64,000 bases of DNA. It comes from Aotearoamyces nothofagi (lineage: Eukaryota > Ascomycota > Leotiomycetes > Leotiales > Tympanidaceae). The stretch is from assembly GCA_015345905.1 (NCBI GenBank), contig JADDTR010000001.1, positions 248,001-312,000 on the forward strand, read 5' to 3'. This document shows, piece by piece, positions 34,394 to 44,745 of the stretch (position 1 is the stretch's first letter; every line of letters starts with the position of its first letter). Below the pieces are notes generated by a model that worked only from the letters and a program-made list of their open reading frames with translations, had not been told where the DNA came from and did no database searches. The position numbers and the translations under genes are program-made.

Positions 34394-35025
34394 CATAATA
34401 TACAGTAGATGCACGCGTCCTTGCATGCTGCGCACAGAGTCTGAGGAGCCTCTACAGAATCTCTCCTCGAGCAGCCAAGAAGGCGGCCACGACGGCGTAG
34501 AGCTGTCCCCGCAGACCGAACGGCCCGTCCAGGGCTGGAATGGAGTGATCCGCAGCCATTGACGCCTGCAAGCCCGCAAGCCCGCCTGCCCGCCTCAGGC
34601 AATCGCTTGCTCGTCTACCCGCTGTGCCGCCGGTCGCTAGTGTCGCGAGCGGCCTTGCGATGCCATACTTCCGTCCAGAGGCACCTGGGGATTTTGTTTA
34701 CAGAGTGCACTTGCTGTTCCTGCTCTGCCAGCTGCCCGGCGTGACGACGTCCTGGCCGTACGAGGTGTGCTAGTTCACCGCATCGTCTGCACAGGCTGTG
34801 CCGGTGGGTAAAGACAGTAGTGCCAGGAAGCATCCTCGCATGATCTACAGGTACCGTCACATCCCAACATCCCCAGCGCAAGTATAAATATATCAAGGTC
34901 GGCACCTCCCCAGCAGCACATCCGCCTCCACATCCCACCTCGCAGCAACTGCAATGAGCAATTGGAGCCAGTTGCAAAGTGTCTTCGGTTCATCGTCCTG
35001 AATCAATCCCACATCTAGTCCAGTA

Positions 35026-37979
35026 ATGTTTTTTGCGCCAATTGCTGCTGCCGTTCTGGCATCAGCAGCTGCCGTCCGTGGTGAGAGCGAAACAACCGTA
35101 GGCACAGCTGCGTCCGCCGTTCCCATCAGATCGTTGAATTAATATACAAACAGCCATTTCCAAACACGACATATCCCGATGCATACAACGCCATTGCCGC
35201 CGAAGGAGCCAAATCCAACCAGTCATCGCTGCCTTTCTACCCGTCTCCATGGTCGTCCGGATCTGGAGATTGGGCATCAGCTTATTCACAGGCCGTAGCA
35301 TTTGTGTCGCAGCTGACTCTAGCAGAAAAAGGTATTGCACAATCATATGGTCTCAGAATATTATTAATGGGGTTTATTGACTCTTTTTTTAGTTAATCTT
35401 ACAACTGGCGTTGGATGGGAAGGCGAGCAGTGTGTCGGACAGACAGGTTCGATACCTCGCCTAGGTCTCCGAGGTCTATGTATGCAGGATTCGCCTGTCG
35501 GTGTGAGAGATACCGACTACAACAGTGTTTTCTCCTCTGGCCAGAGTGTTGCAGCTACTTTTGATCGCGGTCTGCTGTACCAGCGTGGGCTTGCAATGGG
35601 CCAAGAGCACAAGGGCAAAGGTGTCAATGTTCAGCTGTAAGGAAGTTTTCAAACCTAAATCCCTCAAATCCCAATAGATGGGGTTCGTGAAGCGTATCTC
35701 GCGAGCAAGCGTTTCAAGGGATATGCCTCCCATCCTATAATGTCTGCCTACTTTGATAGACATTTGCTGACTCGTGCAGTGGTCCAGTTGCGGGCCCAAT
35801 CGGGCGGTCTCCTGCAGGTGGACGCAACTGGGAAGGCTTCAGCCCTGATCCCGTCCTTACCGGTATTGCCATGGCAGAGACCATCAAAGGCATACAAGAT
35901 GCAGGGGTCATTGCCTGTGCAAAGGTACATAGATGAAAATGATTTAGTGATACAAACGCTGACCATCAAAAGCATTTCGTAGGCAACGAACAAGAGCATT
36001 TTAGACAGGTTTCAGAATCTAACGGATATGGCGAAGATATTAAGGAATCTTACTCCTCCAATATTGACGATGCTACCATGCACGAGCTATATCTGTGGCC
36101 ATTCGCAGATGCTGTCCGTGCTGGCGTGGGATCATTTATGTGCTCATATAACCAGGTCAACAATTCATACTCCTGCCAAAACTCGAAGCTGCTCAACAAT
36201 CTCCTCAAGGACGAGCTAGGATTTCAAGGCTTCGTTATGAGCGACTGGCAGGCGCAGCATACAGGCGTTGCGAGTGCTGTCGCGGGCCTTGATATGACTA
36301 TGCCCGGTGACAGCGAACTTTCATCAGGCTTCAGCTTCTGGGGCGGTAACATGACACTGGCAGTAATCAACGGCACACTTCCAGAGTGGCGAATTGACGA
36401 TATGGCCGTACGAATTATGTCTGCGTTCTTCAAGGTTGGATTGACTATACCGCAACCTCCGATTAACTTTCAGTCGTGGTCTCTAGATACATATGGACCA
36501 ATACACTATCAAGATGGAAGAGACATAGGGCAGATCAACTACCACGTCGATGTCCGTGGTGACCACGGGAATATCATTCGAGAAATTGGCGCCAAATCAA
36601 CCGTTCTACTCAAGAATATCAACCAGACATTACCTCTCCAGAAGCCTAAGTTTGTAGCTGTAATTGGAGCTGATGCTGGACCCAATTTTTACGGTCCTAA
36701 CTCGTGCTCAGACAGAGGCTGTGACAACGGGACTCTTGGTATGGCATGGGGTTCAGGCTCAGCCAACTTTCCCTACCTCGTTACACCTGATAGTGCTCTA
36801 CAAAACCAAGCTATTGCAGATGGCTCAAGATATGAAAGCGTCCTGGATAACTATGCAACGTCGCAAATCAGTACTCTGGCAGCTGAGGCCGATGCAACAG
36901 TCATCGTTTTCGTCAATGCCGATTCGGGAGAGGGCTACATCACTGTGGATGGTAACGAGGGCGATCGCAACAATCTTACCCTGTGGCATTCAGGTGATGA
37001 ATTGATCAAAAATGTTTCGGCCATCAGTAACAATACCATTGTGGTAATCCATTCGACAGGCCCTACACTTGTCGGTGACTGGTATGATAGTCCCAACATC
37101 ACAGCCATTCTCTGGGCAGGTGTTCCAGGTCAGGAAAGTGGCAATAGCATCACAGATGTCTTGTATGGCAAAGTGAACCCAGCAGCTCGTACACCATTTA
37201 CATGGGGCACCAAGCGCGAGGATTATGGAACTGATATCCTATACGATCAAAACAGTGGTACCGCTGCCCCACAACTCGACTACACAGAGGGCGTTTTCAT
37301 TGATTATCGCACCTTTGACAAGCGTAACATAACACCAATCTATGAATTCGGTTTCGGTCTCTCCTACACCACTTTTGAATATTCGAACCTTCGCGTCAGC
37401 GGAGCTTCAGCTGGCAATTATACTCCCACAGTCGGAACAACCAAGAATGCTCCCGTGCTTGGTAATTACTCTACCGATTTAGCCGACTATCAGTTTCCAA
37501 GTGGATGGGAGTATATCAAGGCCTATATCTACCCCTATCTTAACTCTACTAATGCCGAGACTGCGTCAATGGACCCATACTACGGCCTCAATGCATCTGA
37601 ATTCCTCCCTCCAAATGCCACAGATGGATCCTCGCAACCGCTCCTCGCAGCTGGTGGCGGATCTGGTGGAAATCCGGAACTCTATGACGTGCTTTATACC
37701 GTTGAAGTGGACATCAAGAACAATGGCACCGTCAATGGTGAGGAAGTTGCACAGTTGTATGTTTCACTTGGTGGACCGAATGACCCGATTGTGGTCCTCC
37801 GAAACTTCGCAAGGCTTTCGATTAATGCCGGAAGTTCTACAACCTGGACTGCAGATATCACGCGCAGAGATTTGAGTAACTGGGACATTGTCTCCCAGAA
37901 TTGGGTTATTAGCGACTACTCAAAGACGGTGTATGTGGGCTCTAGCTCAAGGAAGCTGCCTTTGAGCCAGGTCTTGTAG
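35026..37979 (+). CDS. Secreted GH3 beta-glucosidase (BglA/Bgl1 type)
   Basis: Five exons: 35026-35097, 35154-35331, 35393-35636, 35780-35924 and 35973-37979; 2646 nt, 881 aa. Hydrolyses terminal beta-D-glucosides such as cellobiose, the last step of cellulose breakdown. Exon 1 is a signal peptide ([19 protein letters not shown]). Spliced order: [66 protein letters not shown], then the catalytic segment [14 protein letters not shown] with the nucleophile Asp at about residue 304, and [17 protein letters not shown] with the likely acid/base Glu at about 542. The GH3 C-terminal domain and a fibronectin-III-like domain ([21 protein letters not shown]) follow. Very close in motif order to Aspergillus Bgl1 enzymes. 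The intron-1 donor (GTAGGC at 35098) is weak; a nearby GTGAGA at 35081 breaks the frame, so the signal-peptide junction is the least certain point. Many Asn-x-Ser/Thr glycosylation sites. Confidence 0.95.
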
Positions 37980-38536
37980 GCCGTTAATGGATGCTCGGAT
38001 GGATATTGACTCGAATAGCTTATTAAAAGTAATGCATAATGGGTCTTAGACTACTGAGACATTAGGAAGGTTCTAGGGAGGTAGCATTTAACAATAGAAG
38101 TATTGTAATGATCATGTTTTACTTTTTAAGCAGCCCCTAAAAATGTCAATAGCACCGCATCGAGTCCAAACGTAAGCCCGTTGAATTGTATCCAATTACT
38201 CTATTCCATAACACGTAGCAAAAGACAAGCCAAACTGTCCTTCATATTATAGTACCATTGCTATAGTATGTTATGCCGAGAACAGAACATGATTTCATGA
38301 CCATTATACATGGCATGACATCTAACCATTTAATTCCCTTGATACCCCGGACCGGAACACCTTTAATCATGCATGTCGAAATTATGTATATGCAACGAAC
38401 GGAATAAGGGGTGAGCCAGTGGAGCTCTTTCCATGCACCGAGTGTAACCAAAGTTGTCGATGGGCTCGCTAATCCTTTTTACACCACCGTCTGATACGCC
38501 AATATCCCCGGAGATCCGTCTAGACGTAAATTTTAG
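37980..38536. other. Intergenic between convergent genes
   Basis: The 3' flanks of the beta-glucosidase and DUF3431 genes; AT-rich, no gene seen. Confidence 0.6.
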
Positions 38537-39844
38537 TTAAAATCCATCACCGTCCTTCCATGGCCGGCCAGCTTCTGCAGCTCTGTTCATGGCCACGTCG
38601 CCCCTCTCTTTTGCTTTCTGCTTTTCTTTATCGAGCCATTCGGATAGCTGGTGGATCTTGCCCTTCAGTTCTTGGTCCTTTCCAAATTCAGGGATTTCCA
38701 ACTCCTTCGCTTCGTCGATTCGACCCGCTTCAGTTGCTTGCTTGATTCTGTCGTCCTTGCCGCGCCATTCCTTCAGTTCATCCTCCAACTGCCGTCTATC
38801 GAAGAGCCTATCATACCACAGATTATACTGCTCGTCGCCACCAAAGCAAACGCCGAATCCATCGCAATAGCAGATGTGCTCACTCGGACAGTATACATTC
38901 CGGCCTGTGAATAAGTAATGCCACACGTATTCCCACACTCGACCCGAGATATAATCGGTCAACGGCGTTCTCAGAAGCCAATCTCTGTAGAAGACGTATT
39001 TTGACTTGGGCAGTAACCGTATGCGGTCTCGTGAGACCGCAAACTGAGCACAGCAGGGCTGGGCTAGGACATCGGGAATCGGGTCCAACGGGAAGAGCTC
39101 CGCCCAAGATCTTGCTAGCATGGTCTCCTCCTGCTTGTTAATATCCTCCTCGAGAGTTCCGGGATGCATCCAATCTGGGCATCCGGGACTCCAATGACAC
39201 CGCATGTTCATATAGCCTTCACGCTGAACACGTTCCGCTGACAATCGATTGATCATCTGCACTGCGTCGTTGCTGAGCAGCTCATCATTATGCCACGCGA
39301 AGCGATGCGAGTGCATGAAAATATTGACATCGGCAAGAGAATCGTAGTGGTCGATAATGTACGTTAGGTAGATCATGACTTCGTGGCCCTTATTCTTAGG
39401 CGGGTGAAATTCTGCTTTAGGGTCGTCTGCAATATATATCGTGTGTTCAACGCCAGAACCCTCCTCGAAGTTATCGAGGATCCATGCTGTATCTTCTTGT
39501 TTCATGCGCGGAACAACGAGCATCTTGGTATAATTCGAGCCCACAGGCTTTGCGGTTCCCGGAGGGAACGGTTTCGGAGCGGCCTTGAAGATAAGATTGG
39601 ATGGGAGGTCATCATTATCCTTCACAGGCGTTGTATTATTTCCTTCCAGGTCATCCTCCTCTTCCTCTCCAGGCGTGATTATTGTAACCTCTTCAGAAGT
39701 TTTTTCTTCGCCCAGCCCAATCCTCTCCAATGGGAAGCTTCGCCATGATTCCCGTCGTGCGATGCCGCTTAAAGTATATATGATGAACAATACGGTGAGG
39801 AGGGCCAGGAAAGGAAGCAGCCTTCGCGGAACTGCCGGTAACAT
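38537..39844 (-). CDS. DUF3431-family type II membrane protein
   Basis: Single exon, 435 aa. A short basic N-terminus (MLPAVPRRLL) is followed by one hydrophobic anchor (about 10-28; FLALLTVLFIIYTLSGI), so the bulk should face the Golgi or ER lumen or cell exterior. An acidic linker (about 45-80) leads to the DUF3431 domain (about 105-345): LVVPRMKQEDTAWILDNFEE, a long conserved block with IYLTYIIDHYDSLADVNIFM and HSHRFAWHNDE, CHWSPGCPDWMHPGT, CCAQFAVSRDRI, and RDWLLRT leading to a cysteine-rich YCPSEHICYCDGFGVCFGG. The C-terminus is a charged helix. The family is common in fungi and resembles glycosyltransferase-like proteins (DxD-like AWHNDE region), but the activity is not established. The call is by motif recognition. 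Confidence 0.88.
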   Translation of the reverse strand: MLPAVPRRLLPFLALLTVLFIIYTLSGIARRESWRSFPLERIGLGEEKTSEEVTIITPGEEEEDDLEGNNTTPVKDNDDLPSNLIFKAAPKPFPPGTAKPVGSNYTKMLVVPRMKQEDTAWILDNFEEGSGVEHTIYIADDPKAEFHPPKNKGHEVMIYLTYIIDHYDSLADVNIFMHSHRFAWHNDELLSNDAVQMINRLSAERVQREGYMNMRCHWSPGCPDWMHPGTLEEDINKQEETMLARSWAELFPLDPIPDVLAQPCCAQFAVSRDRIRLLPKSKYVFYRDWLLRTPLTDYISGRVWEYVWHYLFTGRNVYCPSEHICYCDGFGVCFGGDEQYNLWYDRLFDRRQLEDELKEWRGKDDRIKQATEAGRIDEAKELEIPEFGKDQELKGKIHQLSEWLDKEKQKAKERGDVAMNRAAEAGRPWKDGDGF

Positions 39845-42048
39845 ATTCGCTGGTGGTTTCTAGGGGCAGCGCAGCGAACGCCTCAGCGCTTTGAAAATGC
39901 AAGAGGTGTGAGACCTGTGGAGAAAAGTTGAGGCGGTTAGCTCAGCTAGTGAAGCTTTAAATCCGCCAATTCGATCGATACAGGACAGTTAAGCTTTTCA
40001 GACAAGGAATTTGAAGACTTACCCTACGCAGCGATAATGTTTGCATTCATTTAGATATACAGCAGTGTAGTGGAGACTACTGAGTGATGATATTGGTGGT
40101 GCGCGTTGGTAGGGAGAGAATGAATGGTAGGAGATCTGTTCGTCTGGATACACGACTCCTCCTCGCGTCATGTTGCTTTAGTCTACCATCTCTAGTCTAT
40201 ACGAGCTTCGAAGCATGCAGGTAAAGGCGAGGCTATATCTCGGCCTAAATATCTTCCTGTGCCCACCTTCAACGTCAACAAGCAAGTCACCATTGATAAC
40301 CCATCCAGAACTCGGAAGTTGTGTGGAAAGTAACGAGGCTGCTTGTGCAGTTACTCACAGGAATTCGCTCTTGTGCTTTAAAAGCCAAGCACATCCTGTC
40401 CCCATGCCCCCTGTCCTTCCTAGTTAGAGAGCGACAGCAGCGAAATGCTTAATTAGTAATTGCATCTACATCCATTTGCAAGCTTTCAGCCGAACAGTAT
40501 AACTTGTAAAAGCTCTGATGTGGTAGTAAATATGTCGTCGCTGTTGCGATCGAATTGAGATTGAGATGGGGTCTGTCCACCCCTACCTTTCGTCATTGCA
40601 GTACTTGGCGCGCAATCGCAGGGACGCAGGGACGCAGGTACCAGCTGTATACGGATGAGTAAGGATGCCCTCCGCCGGCGCTGAGCTTGGGTATCTGACC
40701 GGCACTGCACATCGACTCCACAGATATGGTGTTCTGCATGCTCGGTCCAAGGCCGGCCCGCCTGCGCTGAGAGGAATCAAGACTCCCTGCCTCCCATCTC
40801 GTTCAGATACGGGCAGCAAAATCCATATGCTCGCCGATGCATCAGATGCCGGCCACTTGCACACACGTGGGAAGAAGTCCGCATGCTCTGCAGCAAATAC
40901 AGCACCAACACGGATGTTTACTCGTTATGGCCAATCCCGACAGCCTGTGCACTGTTCTGGAGAAAGCTTCCAGCTTCCTTCACGCCGGGCGGTGAGATCG
41001 ACTGGGTTGATCGGTCTAGCCCACGATGCGATGCCCAAAGAGGGCCGAGCTCTGTTTCTTTGAATCTCCGAAACAAGATGCTACAGTTGGCCCGTGGGTG
41101 CCCGCAGCTTTGGTGCATTACTTGGCGCATCCACCCAGGAATTAAACGTGCGTGACAACGTCTCGTAGACGAGGATAGTTGAGTAGGTACCATATACAAC
41201 TGAACCCGCTGCCCTACTATAAGGTATTGCCTTGGGCATATGCATGGAATGACGCTGCGACAGTTGCCGGCGTCATCATCTACGCAGTACGATGATGGAA
41301 CTTCGTTCCAGTAGCTTATTGGCACTTCTATTCCACACTTCTTGTTGGATGCTCGTCTTTGTTCTTTCCCTTATAGAGAAGCTCAAGGTGTTTTCTACGT
41401 GCTCTTTGGACCAAGAGTCCAACTCTGGTGTGCCGACTGCAAATATAAATCTTTGCTAGGCAGGGCAGGATTGCCCAGAAGCAGTTCTCTCAAGAGTCAA
41501 GAGCGTGGTGCTTGCAGCGACATTATATACACTTTAAATATTTCTTTGTTTCGCTACTCTTAATTGCAGATGTGGATCTTTCAATACCGGTCCAATTCAA
41601 ATCCAGTGTAGATGTAATTCTTTCAAATTCTAATCCTGTCGAGTCTCAAGCCATAATCAAGCTGGCTGCTGCTCCCTTGATTTGGGCTATCTTGGTTGTC
41701 CACATTGGGAAACATGGTCTCTACCCAATGCACCGAAGTTATTCTCTTCCGAAAGAAAGCAGTGCAACCCACCTTAATACAACTACCCTTACGACCACGG
41801 GATCACAGAATGTCAAGGCAACTAGCTTCACACTCTGATTCACGCTCTGATTCACGCTCTCCCCGGCTTCAATGGTCTTTGGTACGTCGAGCAATGCATC
41901 AACTAATTGGCTGGCTCTCCTTCCCTCCAAATATTTCCTGCGCACCTCCAAGACTTGGATACTAGCGACCAATGACTACATACTATATACATGCACGCAG
42001 CTTACTCTTGTCTAATCCTAGTTTCCTACTATTCGACCATCTGCTACG
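39845..42048. other. Intergenic, 2.2 kb, between divergent DUF3431 and RGS-LOV genes
   Basis: Divergent upstream DNA for two genes. Contains short open frames on both strands but no domain, repeats of CTCTGATTCACG at 41835-41860, and a GC-rich block at 40.6-41.1 kb. The CT-rich stretch directly before 42049 fits a leader for the RGS-LOV gene. No gene called. Confidence 0.5.
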
Positions 42049-44375
42049 ATGAACCAAAAGTATAACTACCGACTCTACAATAGACTCGGGCTCACCAGCC
42101 AAGAAGACCTCTCAGCTCGGGGGAACTCACTCGATACTCGCCAAGATGCCGCAATCGAATATAGCGGAGCAAAATTAAGGGACATTCCAATCTATGGGCC
42201 TTCGGATAGTCGACCAAGGGCATCCTCTGCGGAACCGCCACGGTTACATAAGCCTGTATCAATTCTCGGCCTTCCTAAACCCCCTCTATCCCCTTCATGG
42301 GACGCACTCTCCAATGTTTTGCAGGACTCACTACGTTCAAGGTATCTCTCTCACTTCTAATCTTTCCCATAAAGAACTATATTAACTATTAAACAGTGAC
42401 GTCCCCATGAAAGATCGTATAGATTCTATGTCTTCGTATCCAGAATCATGTTCGAGCACTCGACTTTTGCCGCCCAATTCTGCACCCGAGCTACCGTGCT
42501 ACGAAACAGAGGGGACTTCATTACCATCGCTACAAGTAAAAGGATCCGGAGATCAAATACACACATTAGAACCTCTAAACGAAGAAGATATTGATCCTGG
42601 CTCCTTTGACCTTGTGGCACCGCCGGAGGGCGGTCCAAAACAGTTCTTTCTGGAGACTAGATCAGAGCTATTATTCTCTATGGATCATCTAAAGATCATT
42701 TTCAATGATCCATCGCTCCTCCTCCTCTTTACATCTTTCCTAAGTACACATAGACCTTCGTCGATGCCCATTCTGACATACTACCTTGATGCAATAAAAG
42801 CTCTAAAAGCGATCAGCTATGCAAATTCTGTAGCAGAGGCTTTGGAACCTATCTCCACGCAGTGTTTCACACGTAGCCCTGCTAGAAAAACTGTTAATGA
42901 AGATCTTGAATTGAAGGCAAAGCTGGCATTTGATGTCATGGTACAGCAGGATCTTCCCGCATATATCACGCATACGTACATTCAAACCGTTAGCTTGTCC
43001 ATTACAAGAAGGATTTCTGGGACTTTACCAGTCCACCTGCAAGAAGCTTCGGAGGGTCTTGCAGAAGTGTTCTGCTTGACAGACCCTTCTAGACCTGATA
43101 ATCCAATTGTTTTTGCATCCGAAGGTTATCTTTGATTCTTGTCTATTAATGGTGGAAGATAGGCTAACATTTGTAGAATTTCATCGAACGACACAATACG
43201 GCATGTCATACGTCATTGGACGAAACTGTAGATTTCTCCAGGGACCAAAAACTGATCCTTTCAGTATTCTTAGACTTCGGGAGAAGATTGCCGAGGGTAA
43301 GGAGCATTGCGAGGTATTCCTCAATTAGTAAGTGCTCTGCTGTAGTGCTCAAATCGTAATACTTATCAAAGCTTGCAGCCGTCGTGACGGTTCACCTTTC
43401 ATGAACCTTCTCATGATCGCACCTCTGCGTGATAGTCGTGGTACGATTCGTTACTTTATCGGCGCTCAAGTTGATGTGAGTGGTCTAGTAAAAGAGTGCT
43501 CAGGCCTCGAATCTCTCAGACTTCTTGTCCTAGTTGGCGATACTGAGAATAAACGAGAGAGTAAGATCAACGACATAGACGGGATTACTAAAAGAAGACT
43601 TGAGATTAAAGACAAGAAAGATGAATTTCGAGAACTCAGCGAAATGCTTAATATCCATGAGCTGGATACTGTAAGACAATGGGGTGGCAAAATGCACCGA
43701 AAGCAACAAGATGAGCTCCAGGGCAGCAATAGAAATGCTTGCAACTGGAACAGATCTCGAGTTCTGATACATGATGCTTCGCAGTTTCCTGATGAAAGTA
43801 AAGAACCCCAGGGATTATCATCGCCAGGCGGCAAATTAAGCGGTGTATTTGAACACTATTTACTTGTGAGGCCACATCCGTCACTTAGGATTCTGTTTGC
43901 AAGTCCGTCACTGCGAGTGCCTGGTATTCTCCAAAGTCCTTTCATGGCTAAGATCGGCGGGAGCTTTCGTGTGAAAGAGGAATTAGCACAGGCCTTAGCA
44001 GATGGTCGAGGAGTTACGGCCAAAGTCCGTTGGGTGACAAAGCAGGACATGGATGGACGAAGTAGGTGGATTCACTGCACTCCATTACTTGGCAGCAATG
44101 GAGCAATTGGAGTATGGATGATAGTCGTTGTAGACGATGAGAAAGACTCTCCAGGTCGAAAGGTTAGGCAGGCTCCTCCCGTGGATCCGAGATTGGGTAA
44201 AACAACATCACCTAGAAACAATGAGTTAGAAAAGTTTCAGGGGTCTGCAATGAGACAGAAGGGATGGGATAACAGCAGTACCAGGTCAAATGATGAAGAG
44301 GCGTGGGGAACTTCGAATACAACGATCCCGGATCCCCGTTCCGATTCTGCTTATACCGTGCAACTAGACGTATGA
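42049..44375 (+). CDS. RGS-LOV blue-light photoreceptor (BcLOV4-like)
   Basis: Four exons: 42049-42341, 42397-43124, 43177-43327 and 43379-44375; 2169 nt, 722 aa. The N-terminal 180 residues are low-complexity. An RGS domain (about 190-310) contains LKIIFNDPSLLLLFTSFLST and HRPSSMPILTYYLDAIKALK. A LOV domain follows (about 325-428): EASEGLAEVFCLTDPSRPDN, EEFHRTTQYGMSYV, then GRNCRFLQGP with the photo-adduct cysteine at about residue 358, and SPFMNLLMIAPLRDSRGTIR with GAQVDVSGL. Known for the family: RGS-LOV proteins bind flavin and in light bind anionic membrane lipids directly through a basic amphipathic linker helix. Here a Lys/Arg-rich linker (about 430-500) follows the LOV domain. The C-terminal region (about 525-660; LLVRPHPSLRILFASPSLRV and WIHCTPLLGSNGAIGVWMIV) looks PAS-like. 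The RGS part should act on G-alpha (inference). The small introns fall at the domain edges and inside the LOV core. Confidence 0.95.
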
Positions 44376-44745
44376 GAACATGTAGCGGGCCAAAGTGGTG
44401 ATAATGTGATGATTGCTGGCTAGCAACAGGCATTCAGCAGAATACCTAACTAAACTATAATGAATTAGGAGCTAACACGATTTGATAGTGCATAGCATGG
44501 ACAGCGGGAGTTTGCTTTGAGAATAGGTCATTGGTGACTCAGCACCGGGATTTAGTTTGCTTAATGCTAGAAAGAGCTACCCTGTGCACATACTACTGCC
44601 CTGTATGTTAATACCTACCTTACCTAGGTACCTATTCAATCGCACCAAGTGTCCCGCTACTTTGGTCTATACCCTTCTTTACATTTGAGGCACTGCTACT
44701 ATATCTGAGCTCATGTAATACTCGCGAAGTATATAAGCTACTAGG
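44376..44745. other. Intergenic between convergent genes
   Basis: The 3' flanks of the RGS-LOV and Xaa-Pro peptidase genes. Nothing else seen. Confidence 0.6.

Larger units (their letters stand above)
31143..35025. other. Intergenic, 3.9 kb, repeat-rich in the right half
   Basis: From the EB1 promoter to the beta-glucosidase start. At 31.3-32.9 kb there are only short open frames with no domain. From about 33.0 kb G+C rises and many short tandem arrays appear (11-mers at 33193 and 33499, GGGAT words at 33245, TACTG-type tracts at 33726 and 34363, ATCCCGCT words at 33920-33950, CACCAAGGCT words at 34080). This mirrors the 19-21 kb region. It is probably a long regulatory/5' region of the beta-glucosidase gene; I see no transcription unit I can support. 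Confidence 0.5.

Noticed and set aside
36664-37005. 113-codon frame inside the beta-glucosidase
   Set aside because: Alternative frame of a known enzyme, without a domain.
38560-39107. Antisense frames inside the DUF3431 gene
   Set aside because: Shadows of an intact 435-codon frame with strong family motifs.
40665-41325. Overlapping frames of 130-135 codons on both strands
   Set aside because: GC-rich intergenic DNA with no recognisable domain on either strand.
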